Origin: Cryptosporangium phraense
Lineage (GTDB): Bacteria > Actinomycetota > Actinomycetes > Mycobacteriales > Cryptosporangiaceae
DNA: 64,000 nucleotides
Reading direction: 5' to 3'
Assembly (NCBI RefSeq): GCF_006912135.1
Contig: NZ_VIRS01000030.1
Coordinates: 27,872-91,871 of the forward strand
Position numbers and translations under genes: made by a program. Below are positions 48,109-56,574 of this stretch, piece after piece. Within the stretch, counting starts at the first letter, position 1. Every line of letters begins with the position of its first letter. The notes beneath the pieces are model-generated. The model worked only from the letters and a program-made list of their open reading frames with translations. It ran no database searches and had not been told where the DNA came from.

Positions 48109-50274
48109 TCAGACCGCGGTCAGCTCCAGGACCAGGGCCTGCTGCGGCTCCAGCGTCGGCAGCACCAGCCCCACACCCCCGAGCACCGCCCCCGACGCCA
48201 CTACCGGCCCCCCGGCCACCCACGGCGTCTCCGACCGGGCGCTGAACCGCGGCTCACCCAGCTCCGTCACCACCCGCACCCGGTACTTCGTCGTCGCCGT
48301 GAGCCCCGGCAACAGCACCCGCCCGGCCTGCGTCGGCTCCGACGTCACGGTCCGGGACCAGACGAAGACCGCCCGCTCCGGCGACACCACCCCGGTCAGG
48401 CTCAGCCCGGGGTCGACCGCCTCGCCGTGCACCACGGTGCCGGTCGCGATCAGCGGCCGGATGGTCTTGTGGAAGTCGATCCACGACTTGACGACCGCGA
48501 GCTCCTCCGGGCTCCGCTCGATCAGGTTCCACTCGATCCCGACGTGCCCGAGCAGCGCCGACGCCATCCGGAACGGCAGGTCGGTCTCGCGCCCGGTCGT
48601 GTGCGCCCGCGGCGCCCCCACGTGCATGCCGACGAGCTCGGGCGGCAGCAGCTGCATCGTCCAGCGGTCGATCATCACCCGCTCGACCGGGTCGATGCAG
48701 TCCGACGCCCAGACCCGGTCGGTGCGGTCCAGGATCCCCAGGTCGACCCGGCCGCCGCCGGACGAGCAGGACTCGATCTCCAGCCCGGGGTGCCGCTCGC
48801 GCAGCGCGTCCATCAGCGCGTACACCGCGTGGGTCTGGGCCGAGACGCCCGGCCGCCCGGTCACCCGGGAGACCGCCTCGTGGATCTCCCGGTTGTGGTC
48901 CCACTTCAGGTAGGCGATGTCGTACTCCGCGACCAGCGCGCTGATCGCGCCCAGCAGGTACTCGAACGCCTCCGGGTGCGCCACGTTCAGGACGTACTGC
49001 GAGCGCGACGGTGGGCCCACCGGCGTGGGAGCCAGGATCCAGTCCGGGTGCTCGCGGGCCAGCTCCGAGTCGAGCGAGATCATCTCGGGCTCGAACCAGA
49101 GCCCGAACTCCAGCCCCCGGCTCCGGACGTGCGCGGCCAGCTCACCCAGCCCCGACGGCCACGTCGCCGGGTCGACGGTCCAGTCGCCCAGCGCCGTGGT
49201 GTCGCTGCGACGGCCGAGGAACCAGCCGTCGTCGAGCACGAACCGCTCGACGCCGACCTCGGCGGCCCGGTCGGCCAGCTCGGTCAGGACCTCGAGGCGG
49301 TGGTCGAAGTACACCGCCTCCCAGGTGTTGACGATGACCGGCCGCGGCCGCGACGGGTGCGACGCCCGCGCCCGCAGGTGCTGGTGGAACCGGTCGGCCA
49401 GCCCGTCGGTGCCCCGGTCCGAGTACGCGAACATCGCGACGGGCGACTCGTACGACGAACCCGGCGCCAGCCGCACCTCACCGGCCCGCAGGAGCTCACC
49501 GCCGCCGAGCACCGACCGGAACACCCCGGCGCCCTCCGGGTACCGCTCGACCGTCCACGACGTGTCGCCGCTCCAGGCCAGGTGCAACGCCCAGACCTCG
49601 CCCTGCCGGTTCGCGAACCCCGGCGTCCCGACCACCGACAGCGTCGGCGAGCCGGGTCCGGGCTTCCCGCGGCGGACGTCCCGCTGGTGCGCCCCGTCGA
49701 CGATCGGCCGGCGCTGCGGCGCCCGCTCGCGGGCCCAGCGTCCGGTGAAGTCGAGGATCTCGGTGGCCCGGGCCGGGATCGGCATCAGCGCCCGGACCCC
49801 GCCGACGTCGAACAGCCCGTCCGCGTCGGCGTCGTCGGCCGGGCGCCGGACCGTGTGCTGGACGGTGACGATCCCGACCGGGGTGAGGGCGACCCGCAGG
49901 TCGATCTCCAGGCCGGTGATCTCGTCGGCGAGGTCGATCTCGACCGAGTTCCCGGACACCCGGACCGGCTCGCGCAGCGCCGGCCGGGGCGTCGCCCGGG
50001 TGCCGTCGAGGTGCCCGGCGAAGCCGGGCGTCCCCGACCACAGGTCGCGCTCGGTCGGGATCAGCGTCAGCCGCCGGGGCACGTCCGGCGCGTTGTGCGG
50101 GATCTCGGTGGGCTCGGTGTCCAGCAGTACCTGAAGGTCGGCCGCGTCGAGTTCGCCCAGGTCAGCGCCCCAGTGGAGGACCGTGGGCACGGGCCCGTCG
50201 ACGTCCAGGACGAGCGAAACTCCGGCCGCGCGCAGGTGCACGGGCGCGAGCGAGGACTGCTGGTCGGTAGGCAC
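48109..50274 (-). CDS. Alpha-galactosidase, glycoside hydrolase family 36
   Basis: A 721-residue enzyme. The N-terminal beta-supersandwich spans about 1-310, the catalytic TIM barrel about 315-620 and a C-terminal beta domain follows. GH36 signatures include VLDDGWF (346-352), LWFEPEMIS, the nucleophile region YLKWDHNRE (Asp459) and the acid/base region WASDCIDPVER (Asp525). CSSGGGRVDLGIL lies between. There is no signal peptide, so it is probably cytosolic and acts on imported alpha-galactosides. It has no transporter neighbours. It diverges from a sigma-like gene. Confidence 0.93.
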   Translation of the reverse strand: MPTDQQSSLAPVHLRAAGVSLVLDVDGPVPTVLHWGADLGELDAADLQVLLDTEPTEIPHNAPDVPRRLTLIPTERDLWSGTPGFAGHLDGTRATPRPALREPVRVSGNSVEIDLADEITGLEIDLRVALTPVGIVTVQHTVRRPADDADADGLFDVGGVRALMPIPARATEILDFTGRWARERAPQRRPIVDGAHQRDVRRGKPGPGSPTLSVVGTPGFANRQGEVWALHLAWSGDTSWTVERYPEGAGVFRSVLGGGELLRAGEVRLAPGSSYESPVAMFAYSDRGTDGLADRFHQHLRARASHPSRPRPVIVNTWEAVYFDHRLEVLTELADRAAEVGVERFVLDDGWFLGRRSDTTALGDWTVDPATWPSGLGELAAHVRSRGLEFGLWFEPEMISLDSELAREHPDWILAPTPVGPPSRSQYVLNVAHPEAFEYLLGAISALVAEYDIAYLKWDHNREIHEAVSRVTGRPGVSAQTHAVYALMDALRERHPGLEIESCSSGGGRVDLGILDRTDRVWASDCIDPVERVMIDRWTMQLLPPELVGMHVGAPRAHTTGRETDLPFRMASALLGHVGIEWNLIERSPEELAVVKSWIDFHKTIRPLIATGTVVHGEAVDPGLSLTGVVSPERAVFVWSRTVTSEPTQAGRVLLPGLTATTKYRVRVVTELGEPRFSARSETPWVAGGPVVASGAVLGGVGLVLPTLEPQQALVLELTAV

Positions 50275-50369
50275 GGCGATTGATCGTAGGTGGCCTCTCC
50301 GAGCATCTCGGTTGCGGGCCTCCTCGACCGAATATCGCCGACCCGCTTGGCGTGCGACCGCACAACCGG

Positions 50370-50398
50370 TTGAGTAGGGAGCACAGTCCTGTTATCGG
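50370..50398 (+). promoter_or_regulatory. Candidate promoter of the sigma-like gene
   Basis: TTGAGT (50370-50375), 17-base spacer, TATCGG (50393-50398), about 33 bases before the GTG at 50432. A palindrome CAACCGGTTG (50363-50372) overlaps the -35. Confidence 0.5.
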
Positions 50399-50431
50399 AG
50401 TGTCCTCTGTGGCCCACCGTGACCCCTTGGA

Positions 50432-51427
50432 GTGCCCCAGGTGTTCGGAAGCTACGACCTCGTAGCCGCCGCCTACGACGGCGACCGGGTGGCGGCGGAG
50501 CGTCTCGTCTCCGAGTCCCTGCCGCTCGTGTACACGCTGCTGGTGCGGGCGGCGAGCCCGCGGGCGGACGTTCCGGAGCTGGTGGCCAGAACGATGGCGC
50601 TGGTCTCGGCGGGGATGCCGGGCCTGGGGGAGCCCGCCGTCTACCGGCCGTGGCTGTGCGGCACCGCGCTGCGCTTCCTGTGGGCGGCCGAGCAGGACGA
50701 CGCCGCCGGGCGGCACGCCGACGCCCCGGCGTCGCTCCTGGGCGCCAACACCGGCGCCGGCACCGACCAGCGGGCCGAGGCCGGCGAGGCGATCCGCTGG
50801 ATCGGCCCGGACGACCGTGAGCTGCTCTCGCTCTGGTGGCTCGAGGTCGCCGGGGAGCTGACCCGCGACGAGCTCGTCGCGGCCAGCGGCCTGTCCCCGG
50901 CCCAGGCGGCCGGCCGGATCCGGCAGATCGAGGCCCGGTACGAGGACGCGCGGACCGCGGTCCGGGTGCTCGCGTCGGTGCCCGCCTGCGCCGACCTGAC
51001 CGCGGTGCTGGCCCGCTGGGACCGGCGGCCGTCCGAGCGGCGCCGCCGCCAGGTCGCCCGGCACGCGGAGGAGTGCCCGACCTGCCAGGTCCGCACCGGC
51101 GACCTGATCCCGGCCGACCGCCTGCTCCGCGGCACGCCGCTGGTTCCCCCGCCGCCCGCGGTGACCGCCCGGGTGCGCGAGGTGCTCGCGTCCGGAGCCG
51201 CGGCCGGCCTCGCGCCCGACCGGGGCCGGAACACCCCGCTGCGGCGCGCGCTCGACGGTATCCGCCGGGTCGCGGCGATGCCCCGGGTGCAGACCGGAAC
51301 CCGGATCGCCGCGGTCGGCGTCGCGCTCGCGTTACTGATCGGCGCGCTGATGTCGTACGCGCACAGCCGCGAGGCGGACGGCGACCCGTCCGGCTCGGCG
51401 CTTCACGTAGTGCCCGCGACCTGGTGA
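50432..51427 (+). CDS. Sigma-factor-like protein fused to zinc-finger anti-sigma and membrane segment
   Basis: A 331-residue protein. Residues about 5-90 resemble ECF sigma region 2 (LVAAAYDGDRVAAERLVSESLPLVYTLL, VYRPWLCGTALRFLW). Residues about 128-175 resemble region 4 (DELVAASGLSPAQAAGRIRQIEARYEDA). A zinc-finger of the anti-sigma ZAS type follows (RHAEECPTCQ, His-x3-Cys-x2-Cys). Near the C-terminus is one membrane helix (IAAVGVALALLIGALMSYA). Sigma and anti-sigma functions thus appear on one chain. Region 2 is degenerate, so it may act as a membrane-held regulator rather than a working sigma factor. Confidence 0.72.
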   Translation: MPQVFGSYDLVAAAYDGDRVAAERLVSESLPLVYTLLVRAASPRADVPELVARTMALVSAGMPGLGEPAVYRPWLCGTALRFLWAAEQDDAAGRHADAPASLLGANTGAGTDQRAEAGEAIRWIGPDDRELLSLWWLEVAGELTRDELVAASGLSPAQAAGRIRQIEARYEDARTAVRVLASVPACADLTAVLARWDRRPSERRRRQVARHAEECPTCQVRTGDLIPADRLLRGTPLVPPPPAVTARVREVLASGAAAGLAPDRGRNTPLRRALDGIRRVAAMPRVQTGTRIAAVGVALALLIGALMSYAHSREADGDPSGSALHVVPATW

Positions 51428-51467
51428 AACACCGACCCTCGGGTGGAGGGCGGCGGGCGTTGCGCGA

Positions 51468-51671
51468 GTGACGATCGCGGATGTGAGGTGTGAATGCTGC
51501 GGTGAGTGGCGCATCGACACGGCGCTGCTCGACGGGGTGCCGCGGCTCAAGCTCACCCACCACGGGTACCTGGTCGGGGGCGGCTACTTCACCGACGTCG
51601 ACCAGCTCTTCGCGGTCGTCGCCCGCTACGGCGGCCCCGACCGCGCCCGCTTCCGCCGCGAGGCCGCTTAG
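51468..51671 (+). CDS. Small Cys-containing protein, unknown
   Basis: A 67-residue soluble protein. It begins VRCECCGEWRID after a short start, with three clustered cysteines that could bind metal. The rest is RLKLTHHGYLVGGGYFTDVDQLFAVVARYGG. GTG 51468 follows GCGCGAG. It follows the sigma-like gene by 40 bases on the same strand and may be co-transcribed. No family recognised, but codon use fits a real gene. Confidence 0.6.
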   Translation: MTIADVRCECCGEWRIDTALLDGVPRLKLTHHGYLVGGGYFTDVDQLFAVVARYGGPDRARFRREAA

Positions 51672-51685
51672 GCGGCTTGGGCCGC

Positions 51686-52621
51686 TCAGGCCCAGGCCCG
51701 GGACGCGCGCTCGGTCCAGTACCGCTCCGGAGCCTCGGCCAGGTCGGCGGCGGCGTCCGGCGGCAGGCCGAGGGTGGTCGCCCGGAGGTTCCGGCCGATC
51801 TGCTCGACGGTGACCGCGCCGGTCAGCACCCGCGCCGCCCACGGCTGGGCCAGCGCGACCGCGAGCGCCCACTCGTCGACCGGGGCCCCGGCCCGCCGAG
51901 CGGCCTCCGTCACCGCCGGGCCGGCCTCTCCGGCCGTCAGGCGTCCGTTGGCCAGGGCCTCCTTCACGACGACGGTCCGGCCGGCCGCGGCCGCCTCGGC
52001 CAGGGCCGGGCCCGCCGACGTCTCGAGCACGTTCCAGGTCGACTGCACGACGGTGAACAACGGCTCCCCGTCCACCGACAGACCCAGCGCTCGCCGGACG
52101 GTCTCCGCCTGCCGTGGCCCCGAGGTCGAAAGCCCGATCCGGACGCTCTGCGAGCGGAGCTGAGCCAGTTCACGCAGCAGCGACGAGTCGTCGAGCGCCG
52201 GGCTCTCCGGGGTCACCGAGTGGATCAGGTAGGCGCTGAGCCGGTCGCCGAGCAGCGACCGCGTCTCGGCGACCTGACGCCGGTACGCGGCCACCGAGTG
52301 GTCCTTCACCTCGTGCACCGGGGCGTCCGCCCGCCACTCGCCGACGTACGTGTAGCCCCACTTGGAACCGATCGCCACGTCGTCGACGTCGGGGCGGGAC
52401 GCGAGCCAGCCGGCCAGGAACTCCTCGGCCCGCCCGTACGACCGGGCCGCGTCGAAGTAGCGCACGCCGCCGGCGTAGGCGGCGTCGAGCACGGTGGCGG
52501 TGCGCCGCCGCAGGGCGTCGACCGAGCGATCGGAACCCAGGTCGGCGGCGCGCCCACCGTTGATGTAGGCCGGGCGGCCGAGGGCCGCCAGGCCGAGGCC
52601 CAGGCCGGTACCGAGATCCAT
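51686..52621 (-). CDS. Aldo/keto reductase
   Basis: A 311-residue NADP(H)-dependent TIM-barrel reductase. Catalytic residues are visible: Asp (YFDAARSYG), Tyr of SYGRAEEFL, Lys (IGSKWGY) and the His position (HEVKDHSVAAYRRQV). The C-terminal cofactor region includes GAVTVEQIGRNLRA. It resembles the plant-auxin-induced / YajO-type group. The substrate is unknown. A 14-base perfect palindrome lies seven bases before the ATG. Confidence 0.9.
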   Translation of the reverse strand: MDLGTGLGLGLAALGRPAYINGGRAADLGSDRSVDALRRRTATVLDAAYAGGVRYFDAARSYGRAEEFLAGWLASRPDVDDVAIGSKWGYTYVGEWRADAPVHEVKDHSVAAYRRQVAETRSLLGDRLSAYLIHSVTPESPALDDSSLLRELAQLRSQSVRIGLSTSGPRQAETVRRALGLSVDGEPLFTVVQSTWNVLETSAGPALAEAAAAGRTVVVKEALANGRLTAGEAGPAVTEAARRAGAPVDEWALAVALAQPWAARVLTGAVTVEQIGRNLRATTLGLPPDAAADLAEAPERYWTERASRAWA

Positions 52622-52627
52622 GGACCG

Positions 52628-52641
52628 ACCCTAGCTAGGGT
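52628..52641. promoter_or_regulatory. Perfect 14-base palindrome before the aldo/keto reductase
   Basis: ACCCTAGCTAGGGT is identical to its reverse complement and sits in the 5' leader of the reductase gene (start 52621). It contains CTAG, a tetramer that is rare in such genomes. It could be an operator site. Confidence 0.45.
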
Positions 52642-52819
52642 GGAGTTCGCTGGTGTACGGAATGTGCAACTATGCGCGTCTCGTACTTTTGGTCAGGATA
52701 GTTGGCCGGAACGGTGCTTATCGGGGTGTCGATGAGGTGGTTGTCGGCACGGCAGGTTCCTTGTGGGTGTCGCGAGCTGTTCGTATCCGATTTGTCGGAA
52801 TTTTGAGATCGGAGACGAG

Positions 52820-53806
52820 ATGACTACGCAATTCCGTTCGGCTCGGCTGGCGGTCGCGGGCGTGGCGCTGGCGGCCGGGAGCAGTTTCCTGGTCGCGACG
52901 CCGGCCGTCGCCGATCCGCCCGCGCCCGACGCCCCGGCCCCGGCTCCGGCGGCAGCTCCGGCGGCGGCGCCGGCGGCTGCTCCGGCGGCTGCTCCGGCGG
53001 CGGCGCCGCCGCCCGCGCCGGCACCGGAGCAGCGCCGGGACGGTGGCGACGACCGCCAGAACCAGCAGGGCGGCCGTGACCAGGGCAACCGTGACCAGGG
53101 TGGCCGTGACCAGGGTGGCCGTGACCAGGGTGGCCGCGGTCAGCAGGGCCAGGGGCAGGGGCAGAACCAGAACCAGCAGCCGGGCCAGCAGAACGGCGAT
53201 CGGCCGGGCCGCGGCAACGGCAACGGCAACGGGGGCAACAACAACGGGGGCAACAACAACGGGGGCAACAACAACGGGGGCAACAACAACGGGGGCAACA
53301 ACAACGGGGGCAACAACAACGGGAACGGTGGGAGTCGGGACCGGGACGACCGGGACCGGGACGGGCAGCGCAACGACGACCGGCGCAACGACGACCGGCG
53401 GAACGACGTCCGGCGCAGCGGCCGAGGCGAGCGCGTAGTAGCCGACTGGTACCGAGGCCGCACCTACCAGCACGGCGACTTCTCCTCCGACGGCTGGACC
53501 TGGCGCGGAGGCTCCGACTGGCGTCGAGGCAGCAGCTACCACCGCGGCTACGGCTGGGACAACTCCGGCGGCTGGGGCTGGGACCGCGGCGACCGCTACG
53601 GCGACCGCGTCTCGAACTTCTACCGCGGCTACATCGAGTGCCAGCGCGCCGGCTACCTCGGCGTCGTCCGCGGCTGGTGGGACGACTTCAGCTGCGACTA
53701 CACCCGCTTCGGCTGGGCCGGCTGGAACAACTTCCGCTACGGCCCGAACGACTGGCGCTACCGCGGCACCTGGGTCCTCCGGGTCGACGACTTCGACCTG
53801 TTCTGA
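52820..53806 (+). CDS. Secreted Gly/Asn-repeat protein with basic linker and aromatic C-terminal domain
   Basis: A 328-residue exported protein. A signal peptide (residues 1-32, LAVAGVALAAGSSFLVATPAVA then D) leads to a Pro/Ala repeat (about 34-72), Gln/Asp/Gly repeats of the GRDQG type, six GGNNN pentapeptides and a run of DDR/NDDRR. From about residue 220 comes a Trp/Tyr/Gly-rich folded domain (WYRGRTYQHGDF, GYGWDNSGGWGWDRGDRYG, ECQRAGYLG, SCDYTRFGW) with two cysteines. ATG 52820 follows GGAG. It probably spans or decorates the cell wall. No recognised enzyme domain. A strong terminator follows. Confidence 0.8.
   Translation: MTTQFRSARLAVAGVALAAGSSFLVATPAVADPPAPDAPAPAPAAAPAAAPAAAPAAAPAAAPPPAPAPEQRRDGGDDRQNQQGGRDQGNRDQGGRDQGGRDQGGRGQQGQGQGQNQNQQPGQQNGDRPGRGNGNGNGGNNNGGNNNGGNNNGGNNNGGNNNGGNNNGNGGSRDRDDRDRDGQRNDDRRNDDRRNDVRRSGRGERVVADWYRGRTYQHGDFSSDGWTWRGGSDWRRGSSYHRGYGWDNSGGWGWDRGDRYGDRVSNFYRGYIECQRAGYLGVVRGWWDDFSCDYTRFGWAGWNNFRYGPNDWRYRGTWVLRVDDFDLF
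53231..53320. repeat. Six perfect 15-base repeats (GGGGGCAACAACAAC)
   Basis: Uninterrupted and identical units within the secreted-protein gene encode Gly-Gly-Asn-Asn-Asn. Perfect identity at the DNA level suggests recent expansion and likely copy-number variation between strains. Confidence 0.95.
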
Positions 53807-53812
53807 GAGTCC

Positions 53813-53844
53813 GAGCGGGCCGCGCACCAGAGCGCGGCCCGCTC
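53813..53844. terminator. Bidirectional hairpin terminator
   Basis: A perfect 13-base stem GAGCGGGCCGCGC (53813-53825) with GCGCGGCCCGCTC (53832-53844) and a 6-base loop, between the convergent secreted-protein and permease genes. Confidence 0.82.
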
Positions 53845-53848
53845 GCTC

Positions 53849-55408
53849 TCACGGCGCCGGAGCGAACCGCCGGTGCACCACCCGCTCCACCGCCCCGAAC
53901 GCCGCGAAGACCCCTAGCGACACCACGATGATCGTCACCGCCGCCCCGAACGCCCGGGGCATCTGCAGCAGCGAGTACGCGTACGTGAAGTCCACCCCGA
54001 GCCCGGCCGTCCCGATCAGCGACTCCGCCACCACGGCCGCGACCACCGCCGACCCGGCCGCGATCCGCAGGCCGGTGGCCAGGTGCGGCAGCGCGCTGGG
54101 CACCAGCACCACCCCGAACAGCGCCCGGCGCCCACCGCCGAACGACCGCGCCATCTCCCGGTGCCCGGCCAGCCCGGCCTCCAGCCCGGCCCGGGTGTAG
54201 ACGAACCCGGGCAGCAGCACCATGAACGACGTGATGACGACGACCGTCCCGCCGGAGTACCCGAACACCCGCGCGAACAGCGGGAACAGCGCGACCAGCG
54301 GCGTCGCGGCGAGCAGCACCAACCCCGGCACCGTGAGACCGGCCACGACCCGCGACCACCAGCACGCCACCGCCAGCCCGACCCCGAGCACCCCACCGAT
54401 CAGCAGCCCGAGCCCGGCCGTGCCGAGCGTGTGGCCGATCGCGCTCAGGTAGGCGCCGGGGGAGTCGCGCAGGTCGTCCCAGACCCGGTCGGGGCCCGGC
54501 GCGACCAGCGGCGACACCTGGCCGAGCCGGATCCAGGCCTCCCACGCCCCGATTGCCAGCACCGCGAACGCGATCCCCTCGAACACGGTGAGCGCCCCGC
54601 GGCCCCGCGGCGCGACCGCGTGGCCCGCGATCGTCGCCCCTAAATACCGTCGCGCGGCCAGTTGCACCCCGGCCAGCACCCCGTACGCGACCAGCCCGCC
54701 GGCCGCGCAGACGAGCGCGGCCGCCCAGATCGGCTCCGGGCGCGCGGCCCGCATCCCGTTCACCAGGAGCACGCCGAGCCCGCGCTCGGCGCCGTACCAC
54801 TCGCCGTAGACCGCACCGGCCAGCGCGGCCGGGGCCGCGAGCTTCAGCCCCTCGACGACCAGCGGCAGCGCCCGCGGCACCTGCAGCGACGTCAACCGGC
54901 GCAGCCGCCCGGCCCCCAGCGACGTGAACCACTCGTGGTTGGCCCGCGACGACGCCGACAGTCCCCGGGCGGTGGCCACGAAGACGTAGAAGAAGACCGC
55001 GATGGCGGCGATCGCGACCGGGCCGGCGTCGGCGCCCGCCACCAGCAGGACGATCGGCCCCACCGCCACCCAGGGCGCGGAGTTGGCCAGCGCGGCGAGC
55101 CGATCCACCGCCGAGCGCAGCACCGGTACCTGGTCGGCGATCACCGCGGCCAGCATGGCCAGCCCGCCGCCGTAGGCCAGCCCGAGCGCCGCCGCCCGGA
55201 ACGTCGACGCGGCCGCGCGGGCGTACAGGCCGCGATCGGCCGGGTCGAGCAACGGCGCCACGGCCGCACCCGGCGTCAGCACGAACCCGTCGGCGAGCCC
55301 GGCCCGCCCGGCCGCCTCCCACAGGGCCACCAGCAGCACGATCCCGCCCCCGACGGCGATCCGCCCCCGCGTGAGCGCGCCCGCCGCCGAGCGCGCCGGG
55401 CCGGTCAC
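53849..55408 (-). CDS. Double-length fused ABC transporter permease
   Basis: A 519-residue membrane protein made of two complete binding-protein-dependent permease domains in one chain, each with about six helices. The first half (about 1-255) has the EAA-like loop EWFTSLGAGRLRRLTSLQVPRALPLVVEGLKLAAPAALAGAV. The second (about 275-519) has EMARSFGGGRRALFGVVLVPSALPHLATGLRIAAGSAVVAAVVAE. The family normally has single-domain permeases (SsuC/ThiX type) that dimerise. GTG 55408 overlaps the enolase-like gene's stop (GTGA). It works with the ATPase at 57744 and the binding protein at 56571. Confidence 0.87.
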   Translation of the reverse strand: MTGPARSAAGALTRGRIAVGGGIVLLVALWEAAGRAGLADGFVLTPGAAVAPLLDPADRGLYARAAASTFRAAALGLAYGGGLAMLAAVIADQVPVLRSAVDRLAALANSAPWVAVGPIVLLVAGADAGPVAIAAIAVFFYVFVATARGLSASSRANHEWFTSLGAGRLRRLTSLQVPRALPLVVEGLKLAAPAALAGAVYGEWYGAERGLGVLLVNGMRAARPEPIWAAALVCAAGGLVAYGVLAGVQLAARRYLGATIAGHAVAPRGRGALTVFEGIAFAVLAIGAWEAWIRLGQVSPLVAPGPDRVWDDLRDSPGAYLSAIGHTLGTAGLGLLIGGVLGVGLAVACWWSRVVAGLTVPGLVLLAATPLVALFPLFARVFGYSGGTVVVITSFMVLLPGFVYTRAGLEAGLAGHREMARSFGGGRRALFGVVLVPSALPHLATGLRIAAGSAVVAAVVAESLIGTAGLGVDFTYAYSLLQMPRAFGAAVTIIVVSLGVFAAFGAVERVVHRRFAPAP

Positions 55409-56574
55409 GGCGCCGCCGCGGAGAGACCGCGTTCGTGGTCCGGGAAGACGTCGGTGTACGTCTCGCCGGGCACGTACGGGAACCGGTCGGCCAGGTCGTC
55501 GGGCACGGTCACGCCGAGCCCCGGGCCGTCCGGCACCGACGCCACCCCGTCCGCCAGCGACGACAGCGCGAGCGACGGGGCCAGGGAGTCCACCAGCGGC
55601 TGGGACGGGTCGATGTCCCACTCGCACAGGTCGACTCCGGCCGCGGTCGCCCAGTGCAGGTTCGCGGCGAGCCCGATCGCGGTCGGCCCTCCGACGTGCG
55701 GCACCACCGATATGCCCGCCGACGACGCCAGGGCCACGACGTCCAGACAGGACAGGAGACCGCCGCAGATCGTCGCGTCCGGCTGGAAGACGGCGGCACC
55801 ACCGTCGTGGGCCAGCCGGGCGAAGGCCTCGGCCGAGTGCACGCGTTCGCCCACCGCGATCGGGATCGGGCTCCGCGAGGCCAGCCACCGCAGGTCGGCG
55901 GCCCGGTGCTGCGGCACCGGCTCCTCGAAGAACGAGACGCCGAACTCGACGAGCCGGGAGGCGAGTTCGAGGGCGGTCCGGGCGTCGTGGAACCAGTACG
56001 AGTCGACGCCGATCGCCACCGACGGCCCCACGTGGGCGCGCACCGCGGCCACCACCTCGACGTCCTCCTCGACGCTGCGCCCGAGCCGGACCTTCACCCC
56101 GCGGAACCCGGCCGCCAGCGCCTGGTCGAAGTAGTGCGCGTGCCAGGACGGCGACTCGTCGAACATCGTCGTGCCGGTGCCGTACAGCCGGATCGGCCGC
56201 CGGGTCGCGCCCAGCAGCTCGCAGACCGGCGCGTCGAGCGACTTCCCGGCCAGGTCCCAGAGCGCGATCTCCAGGGCCCCGATCGTCTGGCCGGTGATGC
56301 CGTCGCGGCCGAAGTACCCGTCGAGCCGGGTGTGCAGGTCGGCGACCCGGGCCCGGAGGTCGCGGGCGTCGGCCCCGATCAGCACCGGCGCGCAGACGTC
56401 CCGGACGGTCGTCGCGAACACGGTGGGGTAGCTGTGGCCCCAGTTCGTGCTCGCCTCACCCCAGCCGACCAGGCCGTCCTCGGTGACGATCCGGACCAGC
56501 GCGAAGCTGCGCTGCATCGGCGGGTCGGTCTTCCGGTACCCGAGCAGCACCGGCTCGACCGCCGCGATCCTCAC
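55405..56574 (-). CDS. Enolase-superfamily (mandelate racemase/muconate lactonizing) enzyme
   Basis: A 389-residue acid-sugar dehydratase or racemase candidate. The N-terminal capping domain is about 1-125. The barrel carries the Lys motif FRGVKVRLG (Lys-x-Arg in place of the usual Lys-x-Lys), metal ligands at VDSYW (Asp), FFEEPVP (Glu) and GERVHS (Glu), and a catalytic His at VVPHVGGP. The set fits the MR subgroup, which abstracts the alpha-proton of carboxylates. GTG 56574 overlaps the binding-protein stop by 4 bases. Its place in a transporter operon suggests it acts on the imported compound. Confidence 0.87.
   Translation of the reverse strand: MRIAAVEPVLLGYRKTDPPMQRSFALVRIVTEDGLVGWGEASTNWGHSYPTVFATTVRDVCAPVLIGADARDLRARVADLHTRLDGYFGRDGITGQTIGALEIALWDLAGKSLDAPVCELLGATRRPIRLYGTGTTMFDESPSWHAHYFDQALAAGFRGVKVRLGRSVEEDVEVVAAVRAHVGPSVAIGVDSYWFHDARTALELASRLVEFGVSFFEEPVPQHRAADLRWLASRSPIPIAVGERVHSAEAFARLAHDGGAAVFQPDATICGGLLSCLDVVALASSAGISVVPHVGGPTAIGLAANLHWATAAGVDLCEWDIDPSQPLVDSLAPSLALSSLADGVASVPDGPGLGVTVPDDLADRFPYVPGETYTDVFPDHERGLSAAAP

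Noticed and set aside
53231..53320. CRISPR-like array from regularly spaced repeats
   Set aside because: The 15-base units are contiguous with no spacers and encode a Gly-Asn peptide in frame. No cas gene is present.
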